A stretch of DNA of 64,000 nt from Symbiodinium kawagutii (GCA_009767595.1 VSDK01012404.1:332796-396795); one strand, 5' to 3'; shown: positions 1-12,549, numbered from the stretch's first letter. Numbers and translations are program-made. The notes: generated from the sequence alone by a model not told the origin.

Positions 1-233
1 CGTTTGCCACCATTTCTGGGAATAGTCAGTCATACTACCCATGATGCAATCATTCCTCGCCATCACTGGAAATGTTTATCAATATAGACCCTCATGTCAG
101 TATGGACACCCACTAATTATTGTTGCTATACCACTACCCAAAGAACATGAACCACCGATATTAGTCATGAACATTACTAGCCTTTGCCAACCATTACTAA
201 CCGTCAGTATTACCTGCATCACCGTCGATGAGG

Positions 234-548
234 AACTTTCAACTTATGATTGAAATAAGTACTTATTCAGGGTCATAAGTTGTTTTTTTTACTTTATACG
301 GTTATACGATTTTTACCGTTCGAACCCGTTCGGACCCGTTCAAAACCGTTCGAACCCGTTCGGAATGCGAACAAATGCGTTCGTTTGGCGTTCTTTTTGC
401 GTTCACATGCGTTCAGCCATACCCATTTTTCATGTAAAATGACTATAAATACGAAAATATCCGTATCATACGTAAATTATCCGTTCGTAAGTTGAAATCA
501 GACTAAATTGAGCGTAATAAGTACTTATTTGAATCGTAAGTTGAAACT
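234..548. mobile_element. Inverted-repeat element with CGTTCGAACCC core
   Basis: Ends are inverted over about 32 bp (TTTCAACTTATGATTGAAAT at the left; its near complement at 515-547). The interior has tandem CCGTTCGAACCC units (318-365). No ORF. Confidence 0.65.
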
Positions 549-633
549 TTCCTTCCTATGGGGATGCAGGTAGTGGTTAGGAACGCCATGGCAATCACAA
601 CCATGCCAGTTACCAACCATTAGAAACCATTAC

Positions 634-753
634 ATGGCAGTGGGTCAAAACCCCGTACCCCTGGTTCCCCTATCCTTAACCATTGTTTTCCCTGATATTG
701 CTAGTGGAAATCCCCCATTAGTTGCTTGGTTGACATTGACCCATAGCCCACAT
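634..753 (+). mobile_element. Inverted-repeat element, family 1
   Basis: ATGGCAGTGGGTCAAAACCC at one end, TTGACCCATAGCC at the other, with CCCCTGGTTCCCCTAT inside. No ORF. Confidence 0.7.
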
Positions 754-769
754 GTCAATCACAACTCGC

Positions 770-985
770 CATGTTCTGCAACGCTACACGAGACGCCTGA
801 CATCGTGACCGAAACGAGTTGCCCAGCGTCCTCTTCAGCGTTGGAGTCATAGAGCAAGCTGTTCCGAAGTCTCTCCGAAGCCTTCAGAAGTTGCAGAACT
901 TGCAAGGCGACCAACTCCACCTGCGACAGCCGAAGCAGAAGGATCAGTGATCCAACGGCAAGGAAGTCACTCGACTGTGAACTAT
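770..985 (-). CDS. Candidate exon, leucine-rich helix
   Basis: Stop-free frame of about 70 codons: LILLLRLSQVELVALQVLQL followed by an acidic segment (YDSNAEEDAGQ). Product not recognised. Confidence 0.45.
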
Positions 986-1892
986 CAGTACCTGTTGTTA
1001 AGTGCCATGATTGTGCTGCAATAGTGTTGTTAAGTGCCATGATTATGCGCAATCATTGCACGGACTGGCCACTCCAGGACTTGCCGGTCCAGCTATTCAG
1101 CTATCAACTGCTGGATCGCTTGGTGAAGCTTGGTGAAGCATGTGCCATGCCACTCTCTGGTCACTGAGCTATGCATGGAAAGTGCCGGTGCCAGAAACTT
1201 GCGAGTTACTTGTGAATGCTGATTCCTGATGACTGGGATTACTAATTATAAGCAACCAATCAACAACAACAAAACTGGCCTGGATCCGGCTAGTTGCTTG
1301 GTGGGTGGGTTGGTCGGTATTCATGTTCCTGTGAACACACATATCTCACAAATGTGCCCTGTAACGTTCAAGAATCTCACTGTTGATTCCTTCAGTCCCT
1401 AACTGCTGAGCCTCAGATCAAACCCTAGAAACTAACTTCTAGCCAGGGAGCGTTCAACAAAAACGACAAGAATTAGTTGATGCCTATTATATCAACGATA
1501 CTTGCCAATGTCAATGATTGTTTGACACGGAACAATAGGTTATTGATATTGGTAGTCTAGCCACTCATGCTTGTTAGCGGTGGCTTGCAATGGAGGATAG
1601 TCAGGATCGTGTCCAACAAGAACGATTCTTGGTTCAACCCGGGTTGACTCTTGGGAACTCCCATGTTCAATCCAATGTAGCGCGGCTGCTAGAACTAATG
1701 TCCATTCTCCAGTTGATCATGTGCTTGCAGCTCACATGTGTGTGCTCAATCGAACAGCAACCGCAGAAGTATAGATGACAACGCGCAAATCAAATGATGT
1801 ATTAGATAACCTAGATCAAATTGGGAATCATTTATCAAACGTGACAAGTAAAAGTATATCTGTCCAATTCTTTCCAGGTATTACTGGATCAG

Positions 1893-2050
1893 ACCCACCA
1901 ATTTATCATAGAGTCTTCCCCTGCTTCAAGGTGTGAAGTTGTTGCTGATCGTTCCACGACTCGTGACGGCATTGCCTTCTTGTAGTGGATCAAATGTCCG
2001 TCTCCTTGCTCCACCACTGCCTGAGTGGCGGCCAACATGGGATCCGCCAA
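1893..2050 (-). CDS. Candidate exon
   Basis: Reads ADPMLAATQAVVEQGDGHLI and VVERSATTSHLEAGEDSMIN in one frame. Balanced composition; not recognised. Confidence 0.45.
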
Positions 2051-2475
2051 ATAAAGCACTGAAATGGCCGAAATGGTAAGGGCCGGCAAGGGCTAGAATA
2101 ATTAATGCTATGATAGTAGCATATATCATATAGTAGCACTAATGGCCATTAGTAGCAGTAAGTGGTAAGGTCATTGGTTGTGTGCAACTGTTCATAAATA
2201 TGATTGTGAAATGTTATGACATGAATAGTCACAGTAATGGTTCTACAACCACGAAAAAGATCGTGGGAGCAGCCGAAGGTCGCATATCCCAAATGTGACA
2301 AAAGTTATGAATGGTGGTCATAATGGCTTGCTAGTAAAGATCAAAAGTGGGTAGGTCCCCCTTCACAGAAATCCGATGACCAGCCAACAAGAATTTTGAC
2401 CTGTGGCCACCATGGCTATGGCCATCACTGAATATACAGGCTATGTCAGGAACACTGAAGATACAAGTCGCCCAT

Positions 2476-2673
2476 TCAAAACCTATGGCCATCATCGAGA
2501 CTTGTCCCGTTGGTCTTGAATCTGCAGATTTCAGCTTCGCAAAAATGAGATGCTAGGGCTGAAAACAAGCCACTGGACCACCGAATGGACCACCTGCCAG
2601 TCAGAAATGAAGAACCAGCGTCTGGTGGATGAAAACTGGGTCGTTGATGGTGGTTCTTACAGCGGCCCTTCAC
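2476..2673 (-). CDS. Candidate exon, weak
   Basis: A 65-codon open frame containing ALASHFCEAEICRFKTNGTS. Weak support beyond openness. Confidence 0.3.
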   Translation of the reverse strand: MKGRCKNHHQRPSFHPPDAGSSFLTGRWSIRWSSGLFSALASHFCEAEICRFKTNGTSLDDGHRF

Positions 2674-2884
2674 AGCGCCCCCGAACCTGTGATGACCCGG
2701 GGCTCCAGCTGCGAAGTGGCTGAAGAGTTTGATGATTTGATTCTTGGGTCCTGCATGAAGTCATAGTTGTCCCATGCTTCCATCCATTCAAGGCAAAGAC
2801 CCTGTCCTAATTACCAACATAAGCATGGAACTCCATCGAGAAATGCGCCTTGGCCAGTTGCAAAGCCACCTATGCTTTGCAAGA

Positions 2885-3075
2885 GAGAAGTGGTTTAGAT
2901 GATTTAGCATCGGTCCTGACGACCTCCCCTGAAAAGCCGTATAATCTGATGTAACAATCCAATTGCAAGCTGCACATGTGGCTCCACTGGCGTCCTAGCA
3001 AAGGCAGGTGCGGCGTCAACTTGATCCTGTGCGGCACTCGTGAAAGTACATAGAGGTGTTGCCGGGCCATCCGAT
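2885..3075 (-). CDS. Candidate exon, frame uncertain
   Basis: Two minus frames are open: one with MARQHLYVLSRVPHRIKLTP, another with VEPHVQLAIGLLHQIIRLFR. The patch is compositionally coding-like, but I cannot choose the frame. Confidence 0.4.
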
Positions 3076-3123
3076 ACATGGCTATGGAGCTTATGAATAA
3101 CCCCCTGGCAGGGAGTTATTTAT

Positions 3124-3231
3124 CATATGGGTATGTGCCAAAATAGTGTAGCCAACAACCCACAAAAAATGATCATTTTACTAGCATGGCATTGGTTGTG
3201 GGGGGGCACTATTTTGGCACATACCCATATG
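3124..3231 (+). mobile_element. Perfect inverted-repeat element, family 5
   Basis: A 25-bp perfect terminal inverted repeat: CATATGGGTATGTGCCAAAA then TAGTG at 3124-3148, complement at 3207-3231. A half copy sits at about 30817-30845. Confidence 0.72.
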
Positions 3232-3239
3232 GTCATGTC

Positions 3240-3350
3240 GCAGCTTGAACCCCAACTGGCCCTAGTTGCAGATCCAGCTTGTACCCCCAAATTGCTGGTT
3301 TTCATGGTCGCCAGCACCGCCGTAGCCTCGAGTGACTCAAATGACAACGT
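3240..3350 (-). CDS. Candidate short exon next to an inverted-repeat element
   Basis: Reads SFESLEATAVLATMKTSNLG and ends about 9 bp from the palindromic element at 3124-3231. Confidence 0.35.
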
Positions 3351-4019
3351 AGCGATGAACTAAACAAATTCGACTAATCTGGCACTATGCCTACTCTACG
3401 GTGGACAGGTAGAGCAGGTGGTGACAGGTAGAACGTCATTGGCATGTTTGACCATGTTTTCGATACCTACATATAGCTCCTATCTGTATTTTTGTCAATG
3501 TACAGTATGAATATGATTGAATATGTATGATATATGTTAATACGTGTGTCAATCTATTGGTCCAAAGGACATTGAATATCTCTCTATTGGAGTCAAGTAT
3601 CTGTTCAGGAACCTCCATGCACAATTCCCCGACTTATATAACTTCTTGCGTCCAAGTCTCTACCAGGGATATACCAGCAATTGCAGGGATAATTAATTTT
3701 GAACTTATGTTAGATATAAAAACGTAATCTAATAAATAGATGTTGATAGTCCAAAGTTGAAAGAAACATCTGTGTTTGATGATTGTTCATGAACAACGGC
3801 CGTCTCCTCGATTCATGCACCACGCAGCAACAGCAGGAGAAGCATCAGCAGCCTGATGGTGATCTGCCGATCATATTCTGGCGAGAAGTTCTGTGGATCT
3901 TCCGAGTTGAAACAAATGAAGAGCCTCGGAAGCAAAGCTTCGGTGTCTCGAGACTCTCAGCGAAGATCCGTGGTCACATGAAGCTATGAGATTTGCAGAC
4001 CACAAATGATGCTCAAGTG

Positions 4020-4255
4020 ACCTGTTTGTAGCTACTGTAATCTTTCAATGGTTCAATTAATAATTGATTAAGTCCATATGGCTCTTTGTTGCCGTCGACC
4101 AAGCATACCAAGGTCCGGACACCAAACAAGTCAAACGTTGCACATATGAGTCGAGATTTCCGATCCGCCAACACGCTGCTCATATCCAAGCACAACCAGC
4201 ATCTTCGTTGACTGCTCCACTGGATTTGATGAATTTTCATGCCCTCTGACATAGT
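4020..4255 (-). CDS. Candidate exon, frame uncertain
   Basis: An 87-codon frame holds FDLFGVRTLVCLVDGNKEPY; an overlapping frame reads EQSTKMLVVLGYEQRVGGSE. Both look natural, so either two exons overlap here or one is a shadow. Confidence 0.45.
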
Positions 4256-4939
4256 TCCTTTCCTCAAATGGACCACCCCCCAAATCCTCCCGAATCCGCC
4301 AAAATCACGCGAAAGTCAAATCCTTTGGCAATTTCCAATAGACTGGCAATTTAGGGGCGGAGTAGAATCCCGTTGAGGAATACATCGACCTTCGGTTCCA
4401 ACAACCATGGAATTGGGCAGCTACAGCTGATGGAAATCCTGTAGCCCCTTAGATGAAAGCCAACCAGCTGATTTGCAGGAAAATACCAAGAAACCCCTAT
4501 AATTGGTGGTTAAAACGTTTTCGTGTATATTTTCCCATCAACCAAGCCACTGAAGCAACAACCCTCAGCTGCCAGGCTGCTGTCTTCCATCATTCATTAT
4601 CAACCGTTGCCCGCAATGATTGATCATCCAGCAACCATTGCCAGGCAATGAAATCCAGCTGCCAACAACTATTCATTCTGAATCATCCATCAGCACGCTA
4701 CTAATAATCATCAACCGGGTTCCAAATCATTCACTATCATTCACCAATAACTATCCACTAGTATTCACTCATAATTCACAACAACAATTCACCAATAATT
4801 AACTATAATCACTAATGATTCACTAAAAGTCCAACTTTTATTCACTAAGAACCATCCACTTTTAGTGAATCAACAACCGATAAAGTCGTTTTCTATTAGT
4901 CATTAATTAGATTCACTAATAAAGTCATACACTAAGAAC

Positions 4940-5115
4940 GCATCAACCAGCAACTGATTCGACCTGCGTTGTAGCTCCGCTCGAGCGCGGAGCTTGGACG
5001 CGACGCTCAGCTCGTGGCTTGTAAGCTCCGTGGCAAAACTTGGCATCGAGCTCAGTGATGACCTGGAGGCCACCGTTGGGGGTTGCCGGAGACCAACGTG
5101 GTTGAGACCAGACCA
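4940..5115 (-). CDS. Candidate exon, frame uncertain
   Basis: One frame gives ATELTSHELSVASKLRARAE and a second gives GGLQVITELDAKFCHGAYKP after a CTCCAG acceptor-like site. GC-rich against its surroundings. Confidence 0.5.
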
Positions 5116-5136
5116 GGACGACGCCAGGCCACTGGA

Positions 5137-5206
5137 AAGTCGTGGAAAGTCATGGAAAGCCATGGAAAATCATGGAAAGTCATGGAACGTCATGGAAAAT
5201 TAGGGA
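5137..5206 (-). repeat. TTTTCCATGA minisatellite, reversed
   Basis: TCATGGAAAGCCATGGAAAA units; complement of the other two arrays. Confidence 0.7.
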
Positions 5207-5524
5207 GAAAAATGAGGGAATATGGTGGAAAATGACCAGAGTTCTGCAAAACAAAGTGCTTGCGTACTAGGTTTTCCCGCACTGGGTCATAGGATACCCC
5301 GATGAACCAAATAGGATTGAGCTAATCTTCCCATCAACCAAGCATTATTTACCATCAGTGACTCTGGCCAAGTCAGGATAATCATCAACCAACCGCACAC
5401 GTTAACTCTACAGTCTTTCCGCGAGAAGATGGTCCCACCACACACCCTTGTCGGGATCTCTATATATTTAGCTGGTATATTCCTATGATTTGTTGATTTC
5501 TGTTGCATCAGTGACCATCATTAC

Positions 5525-5615
5525 CAGCGCTGCCCTCGGCATCCAACCTGTACGGCTTCATCTTCCAACTCATTGGCATCTCTCGGTGCGTCTTTCCAAT
5601 CCTCAGCCACCACTA
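5525..5615 (-). CDS. Candidate short acidic exon
   Basis: Reads AEDWKDAPRDANELEDEAVQ then VGCRGQRW before a stop. Found by translation of a GC-rich patch; no start codon expected. Confidence 0.45.
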
Positions 5616-5764
5616 TCCATCAAAGGACCCCGAAAGTATATAGATTCTCGGCAAAACCAAACGTTTTCTTGTGTCCTGGTTCATGAAAATAAAGGTTGTC
5701 CAGGGTTCATAATATGATTTTACAAAACTCCTAGTGTAGTCAAGTAACCAACCCATCAAATCAT

Positions 5765-5900
5765 ATAGAGTTTGTGCCCAGGTTATTCCATCTTGAAAAT
5801 GTCCACATGCCGCGACTCCGGATCGGCTCATCCGCAAACCCAGGAGTTGAGCAGACCATTTGGTTGGAACACTCCTTGCAGCTGTCCCCGCTCCCCCTTC
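5765..5900 (-). CDS. Candidate exon, frame uncertain
   Basis: Frames reading SVPTKWSAQLLGLRMSRSGV and FADEPIRSRGMWTFSRWNNL are both open. It directly precedes an inverted-repeat element at 5916. Confidence 0.45.
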
Positions 5901-5915
5901 AAAAATGTTTGAAGG

Positions 5916-6019
5916 GATATGGTTGCTTCTCAAAAAAGGGGCAAACACCAATCATCCAATATCAAACCATTTATAAACAATCCATTTTTGGGGTTCCCTA
6001 TTTTGAGAAACCACCAGAT
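5916..6019 (+). mobile_element. Inverted-repeat element, family 2
   Basis: TATGGTTGCTTCTCAAAAAA ... TTTTGGGGTTCCCTATTTTG, closing AGAAACCACCAGATA. Confidence 0.65.
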
Positions 6020-6970
6020 AGGGATACCCCTAGCTCCGATTTCTCCCTCCCACCAACATGGGCAGCTTCTCCTTACTTTTCCAGCTGACGGGATCTGCTT
6101 TGATTTCAAGCAAGCGAGAAATTTGTGGCGCGGTTAGTAACCAGCAACTTTATGGGTTACATAATTCAAGGCTTATTCATTGCAAATACTGGTTATCGAC
6201 AGGGGATAATAATCAACATTGATACAGTAGGGGATTTACCAACTAGTCAGCAATATCATAAGATCATAACCAAAAAGAATAACTGGAATACATTGGGTAA
6301 TGACGGTACACCAGGTGCAAAGGGTTTTTGCCCACAACCATGTGCGCGTATCCATCACCCAATGGTGGATGGTTGATGATGGTTGCTGATTAATGGTGAT
6401 TGATGGTACATGATGGTTAATGATTCATGCTTTCCACGAAAAATGACCATCTACCATCTGGTTTCACCACTCCCTGTAGCTCTTTAGCTCCGCCTTTAAA
6501 GGGATTTAGGGATACCCCTGGCTCCGAACCACTCCCTGAGAATCACCAGCCATAACTCTGGGGATGTTTGCTGGGTATCCCCCTGAGGCGCCCCCGGTGG
6601 ACAGTCACGATTCAGGTGCGAACACCAGGTTCTGAGGCACAGGCAGTGGCCACCTTCCTATGATGCGACCCCGTCTTGTCCGTGTAGAAGGACATCCATG
6701 CCTGATCAGTTGACCACAACAATTGTTGATCACTATTGACAATAGATGTTAACTGTGGCTAATGAAATTCCCAACATCATCAACCAACAAATAGCGATTA
6801 ATGGACATCAATATCCAACACTGTCAACTAACAATGACCCATTGACCTGCCCCTGTATGCTCCTGCGGGGCAGTGCCAACAACAGTTCGTCAGCCCGAGG
6901 AATGAACGAAACCAAACTATCTCAGCATGGCAGCCTGATAAGCGACCCCAGAAATAGAAGCTCAATATGG
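6020..6970. other. No gene seen
   Basis: AT-rich sequence with TGATGGTTGATGG runs and a CGCC-rich patch (6480-6700). I see no exon I would support. Confidence 0.5.
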
Positions 6971-6973
6971 CTA

Positions 6974-7102
6974 TATATGGCAGGGTCAATTTTAAACTAT
7001 TAAACAACTGATAATGGGGCCAGGGGATGTTAACCAACAATAATAGGGAAAGCAATGGTTGATGTGGAACCATGGGTACATGGTTTTGACCCATAGCCAT
7101 AT
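6974..7102 (-). mobile_element. Inverted-repeat element, family 1, reversed
   Basis: TATGGCAGGGTCAA ... GGTTTTGACCCATAGCCATA; interior AATAGGGAAAGC is the complement of the family core. Confidence 0.65.
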
Positions 7103-7736
7103 ACCGGGGAAAAACAGCTGGGTGCCTCGACCAACCTGTATCATTTGAGATCTTTGCCGCGTGGAAACTTGCTGCAAAATTAAAAACTCCTAAAACCACT
7201 AAAGCCTTTGAAAGGTGGGAAAATCTAGAAATTTATCGGATTTGGATCCTGCAGGTACATGTATATCTCATCGTGTATTCTTTCTGTTGAAACTTGTATG
7301 CTATATGCAAGGGGAACTGGGAGAACGCAGGAGAACTGTAGAACCCTAGTGACGTCTAAGTATTAAACATCACCAATCTCAGGCAGCCTGCATACTGTGA
7401 AGCCTCACAAATCTGGTCAAGAATTTACGAACAAAAAACATGGAAGAAATATCCAAGCAGGTATAGCACTGCAAAGGGCAAACATGACATTGCTGTCAAA
7501 CACGCCAGGGGCAGTAATAAACCGCCTCAACCTCTACTTTGAATTATTCAGGTAGCACAGTTCTGATTTAAACAGCATTTTGTTGGAATCTGTGTAAGAG
7601 TGCAATACTCCTGCTGAGAAAAGGTCACCAACAGCCTAACCTATGAACATACCAGTCGACAATTGTGCAACTCATGTACGGTTCTGTACATATACATGTC
7701 GTGTATACAATACATCCATGTTATTATATCCATTGA

Positions 7737-7845
7737 CATATGGCAGTGGGTCAAAACCCCGTACCCCTGGTTCCCCTTTTTTCCCTATTACTACTGGTTA
7801 TTCACCACCATTATTGGTTGGTGAATATTGACCCAGCTCGCCATA
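7737..7845 (+). mobile_element. Inverted-repeat element, family 1
   Basis: Begins CATATGGCAGTGGGTCAAAA, ends TTGACCCAGCTCGCCATAT. Confidence 0.7.
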
Positions 7846-8134
7846 TTACACATGCAGAGTCTATTATTGCAATTGATCTACTCAACATCTGTGGGTCACC
7901 CCTGGCCATCGCCATGACCAGTTACAGGTGAGCTGCTGGGGTCTTTGTCTACCACTTGCGGCATGGAAAATCCACCGTAGACATAGCCGGTTCACCGGTT
8001 GGTAAAGCAGGTGATGAACTTAACTTCCAGCTCAGTTTACTAGGTCCCAAATCCATGCAAGGTCGCAACCCACAATGAACCGAGTCTATTACAAGGTTAG
8101 TTTACCCAAATCCAGCGGCGCTGGGTGCGATCTT

Positions 8135-8280
8135 CATCATTTGAATCCGGTCACGAAAACACATCGCGCAGGCGCCCATGGGCGCCTTCTGCTGTGCCAA
8201 GTGATTGCTGCGCCTCGGGAAATCAGCGGGACATCATCCGCCAGATCCGCCATGATTCGGAACGGTGGCTGATACTGGCT
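8135..8280 (-). CDS. Candidate exon
   Basis: Reads PFRIMADLADDVPLISRGAA then TWHSRRRPWAPARCVFVTGF. GC-rich island between AT-rich stretches. Confidence 0.45.
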
Positions 8281-8639
8281 TTGAAATGGTTGACTGGCTG
8301 GTGTTTGAACAACCTCTAAAAGACATGTTTGTCATCCAACCGTTTGTTTCCTAGCGACTACTTGAAACCACCAACCAGTTGATTCAGTGTCGATTCATGT
8401 TTGATTCTGGTTGTTCAGGACGAATGATGGTAATTTCTGCTTGAAAATACTGTGACATATGGTATCTTAACATGTTTTTATGGCGCTTTTATAGTTGAAA
8501 GCCGTAGTTCATCAAGCCTCCTCAGGGATGGTGATTTGCTACCGTGGCTGTGTCCATGGTGCATATCCTTCCAAACAACTACTTCAGGGCTCAACTGACC
8601 GCAACAGAGCTATGTGGGAATCCGTTTTGAACGAAGGGC

Positions 8640-8765
8640 TAGCACTGAGCCCTCTGCCAAATCTGTGCGCCGTCGATGAACATGCCCGTCAAAGTGACCT
8701 TGGCCATAGCAAGTCCTCCAAATTGGCAACCCATGGATCCTGCGCGCCCTTCGGCCCTGCGGGGC
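8640..8765 (-). CDS. Candidate exon
   Basis: After an acceptor-like GCGCAG, reads SMGCQFGGLAMAKVTLTGMF and IDGAQIWQRAQC. Protein-like; not recognised. Confidence 0.45.
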
Positions 8766-9239
8766 CCTACATGTCACTCGTTGGCTTTGCGAAGCATAGC
8801 TTTTTTGGGGTTGCCAATCTTTGCCGTGGTCTACCACGCTTGGCAACCCACAATCACCAGTCCCACGGTCCCTCAATAAATACAGAGTCTTAGATGCTTC
8901 CACAGTGACAAATACCTAATACTCTAAACATTTGGGATTGTCACTAAATTGGTGATCGCCAACTACAAAAGATGTTGTTAGCACTACACCATTCCCAGAC
9001 ACAGGTGACAATCACATATTGTTTCTGTCTCTATTTTCTGTGATGAAATTATCATAAATCATCCAAGTCAGTCTCTTGATAACCCTTTTGGAAGCAGGGC
9101 TAACGGGCTAACCCCCATCTGCGATGTCAGTGTCAAATGATGCTAATGGAAATGCAAAGGCTTTTTGACCTAGAGAGAATGCGGTATCTATCTTCTCATT
9201 GCGGTGAACATATTGGGAACAAACATAAAGAAAATCGGT

Positions 9240-9535
9240 GCCTTTGCATACAGGAGCCCAGGTTTTTTGCCGTGCTCAACTTGGAGAGAAACTCTGGGTT
9301 TGATGTTTCTGATCTCAAGATCATCAGCAAGACTGCGTGAGCCTCCTAAAGATGATCTGCTTGGTGCAACTCCCATAGATTCTTGGTGCTGCTTGTCGCG
9401 CGTCTGGGAAGGATACATACCATCGCTGAGCACATTTCTGGGGCTGGGAGGGACCACAGCTGGCCACTAGGCGCCGAAACATTGATGCACCAAATGCTCA
9501 CGCGACCTGGGCGGGCGTGGTACCCTGGGACAACC
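9240..9535 (-). CDS. Candidate exon pair
   Basis: Two minus frames: GRVSIWCINVSAPSGQLWSL (9380-9530) and SLGGSRSLADDLEIRNIKPR (9240-9370). The second is strongly protein-like. They may be separate exons. Confidence 0.45.
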
Positions 9536-9724
9536 ACGGAACACCTGAAATCTGAGCGAAAAAAAGAATCTAAGAGACTGTGGTCTGGACAGGCTATGTC
9601 TATATCATCTATCTATATTCAGTGAAACAAATACATATGTATATATACTGTATATACATACATATCATGCATCATCTATACTGGCACCCAACAAAAAACT
9701 TGTCTAGAGTGTGATTGTATTGGA

Positions 9725-9880
9725 TGACATTAAAACACTTAGCGTCAACTCGATGCTCAAATCCTGGGGATGCCATTGAGAGTGGTACCATCTCAAGACA
9801 TGAAGTCTCACGTTGGTACAATTGGTGTGCTGAAGACAATGGCTGAAGATTGTCAACCGCATGGTTCAGCAACGCAGTGA
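9725..9880 (-). CDS. Candidate exon
   Basis: Reads AVDNLQPLSSAHQLYQRETS and SPGFEHRVDAKCFNVIQYN in one stop-free frame. Confidence 0.45.
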
Positions 9881-10139
9881 TCAACCTGGCTGAACAGGGT
9901 TAGGTACTCAGACTGGTGAATCTTTTTAAGAAGGAGCCGGGTGAGCGCCGCCGCTTTGCTTGTGGAAACAGTTCGGACAAACTTCGTACGACTGGTGGAG
10001 CCATAGGAAGTGAGATCAAAAGGATCATTTGAACGTGGAAATCAGAAAACCCAATGGAAAACAATACATATCATTCTCCCCACAGTTTTGTTGGTTATCA
10101 TCCACCATTGTTGGTGGGTGAACTGCTTGACCTATCTAT

Positions 10140-10330
10140 GGCCGAAGCTTGTCCAGTTCAATGGTATAATGGTGGTACCCAAGTCATGGCCAAGTAAGAG
10201 GGGGAAACCACCAATCGTAGGGTACCTCCAATCATAGGGTACCACCATTGGTCCAATCATAGGGGGAAACCACCAAGTCAATGGTGGTACCCAAGTCATA
10301 GGGGTAGGGTAGGGGTGCACCATTTTTGGA
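10140..10330 (+). repeat. GGTGGTACCC/GGGGGAAACCACC repeat cluster
   Basis: ATGGTGGTACCCAAGTCAT occurs twice, and AGGGGGAAACCACCAA twice, with a partly inverted arrangement. Probably a rearranged inverted-repeat element. Confidence 0.45.
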
Positions 10331-10339
10331 CAAAAACAT

Positions 10340-10480
10340 ACTCAGTTGCCTCGTGATACCATGGAACCAAGCTGCCAGGATAACCATCGCAATCACCCAT
10401 TTTCGGCCCAAAACCGGGGCGCCCACGAGAATCGACCTGGAAATTTCCTGAGCGCGGCAGACAGCGTTAAGGATAACAGA
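10340..10480 (-). CDS. Candidate exon with a hydrophobic segment
   Basis: Reads NAVCRAQEISRSILVGAPVL then RKWVIAMVILAAWFHGI; the latter could be a membrane helix. Confidence 0.45.
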
Positions 10481-10499
10481 CATCAGTGAAGCAGGTCAG

Positions 10500-12540
10500 C
10501 TTGCCCACGCTTTTCTCTACGTCTACGAGTTCAATATTTGGTTGTCCCCTACCACTGGTGCCTCAACAAAACATCCACCAGCTTGGCGCTTGCCATTGCT
10601 GAGGGCTCCAAGATGTGGTTTGAAAATGCCAAACATGAGCAAAAGAGTGATTGATGGTGCTGCTAGTTTCACACTAAGGCTTAGCCACAAGTAGGTACAG
10701 GTACAGCTGTCAAGGAATCAATTTGCAGTTCATGAGCTTTTGCTGTGGAACTACCAGTAACTTGAGGTCACGAAGCATCTTATGATTGTCTTGTTCAAAT
10801 GCGTTGCCATGTTCAAGAATTGATCGTGACTGTTGTCAGCCCTTAATTAGTGGATTTGGCAGTGTTCTTAAAGATAATTTAGATTCCAAATCAAGACTTG
10901 ACTATGTCATGATCACCCATGTACCCTATCAACCACTCAGAATACTTGACTTGCACATGAAAACAAAGATGTCAGGGTCCCTGATGCCACCAACATCTTG
11001 ACTGATACATCTGATACTTGTCTACTCTCATTCCTTTGCCCCTCTTAATCCAATCTGTGGCAAATGAAGCATCATGTTTTTTGGGTACTAACCATCTACA
11101 AACCAGGGTAGCTGCAAGTGACATTAAATCACTCTCTTGAGAGGGCCATCATTGGTATACTTAGGTGGTCCTGGTACTGATCGTCTAAGATGTAAGGATG
11201 TTAACTATCACATCTGCAACCATTTAAGTTGGATAATGATATAGTATCGCTGTTTGTCATTGCGTAGCGCTATCACAGTATGATGTACACGGATGGTCAA
11301 ATAGTTGTATATTAGAGTGGCAGAAAAAATACGATAAGCATGTCATGACCTAAGTTGGGTCATCCCCTATCGGGAGCGTTCTTGGACTTTGCACAGGTTG
11401 TCCCCATGAAATCGATTGCTGGTCGTGCTGTAGGCGGCCATGGGGGAACATGGCGACTACAGGAAGTAAAATGCCTCGAAGGAGAAACAACCAAGTAGCC
11501 ACATATGGCTATGGGTCAAAACCCTTAGTCCCCCTGGTTCCCATCATTAACCAGGCTGTTTTCCCTATTATAGTTGCTTACTATTGATGGTTAACTGCTT
11601 GACCCATACCCATATCTTGCTTCCAGAAATTCATATTTTAACCAATCAGCCCATTGGATCCAACTGGACAAGCAGATCCTCCCCAGGGGTTGCGCAGCCT
11701 TCAGGAAAGTTGGATGAAAATCCACGAAAACGTCCGAAAAGACTACTCTTTTCAGCTGCTACGCTGCTCCTCTATGCTGGTTCTATATATATATATGTTT
11801 CATTTATATATATTTACCAATCTGTCATTGAACCGTGGCTATGCATTGTTGCATCGAGTGGCTTGAAAAGGCCTTGAGCTTCTCCAGCTTCGCAAGCTGT
11901 TGATCCTCACAGGACCCCTCAGGCCCCTCAGGCTGCTAAATGAGTAAATCAGCAAGGGCATGCAAGGGCAAACAAAGCCAAGAACTCAAGAGACCATCTC
12001 ATTATGAGAACAAAGAACTGGTTGGTTGATCAATAGAGACTTCCGGCTCTTGGATTTGTGGATGAGAATCCCATGAAGCGACGGTTGTCCCATGAGCCAT
12101 TGCATGCTGCTCACACCAGGACTATTCGTCGAGAGCAACTAACCACATCGTACAGTATGGACACGAGCACTGCTAGTCAGGTCTGAGTCTGAGTAGCTTC
12201 AGCCAGCAAGAACAAATACGAACACACCTACTACCAATAGGCATTCATTAATGCAGCTAGCTACGCGCAAAACTTATCCTGGTATGCGAGTATATAACTA
12301 TAGCTAGAACGACTGAGAACATTTCACCCCAAATAAGGAACTGGTTGGTAACCCGCCCTCTGAAATACATTGGTTCATCAATCAACCATTCTTAAATAAT
12401 CATGGGGGTATATAAATGCTCAAAATCACCAAACAACCATAAACAACATGGGAACAGGATGATCCAACACTATGTGCTCACAATCCTCAATGGACCACAC
12501 TTGTTCACCATAAACACCCAACAATTATTGCTTTCACTTT
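10500..12540. other. No confident gene; mostly intergenic or intronic
   Basis: Apart from the family 1 element at 11501 and a weak minus frame near 11650-11760, this 2-kb stretch shows only AT-rich sequence. Confidence 0.45.
11501..11616 (+). mobile_element. Inverted-repeat element, family 1
   Basis: ACATATGGCTATGGGTCAAA ... TTGACCCATACCCATAT, core TTTTCCCTATTATAG. Confidence 0.72.
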
Positions 12541-12549
12541 CCCTCCTCA

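Noticed and set aside
11501..11616. Possible spliced-leader relic (GGCTATGGGTCAA)
   Set aside because: It does not match the dinoflagellate spliced-leader sequence and belongs to the family 1 inverted-repeat ends.
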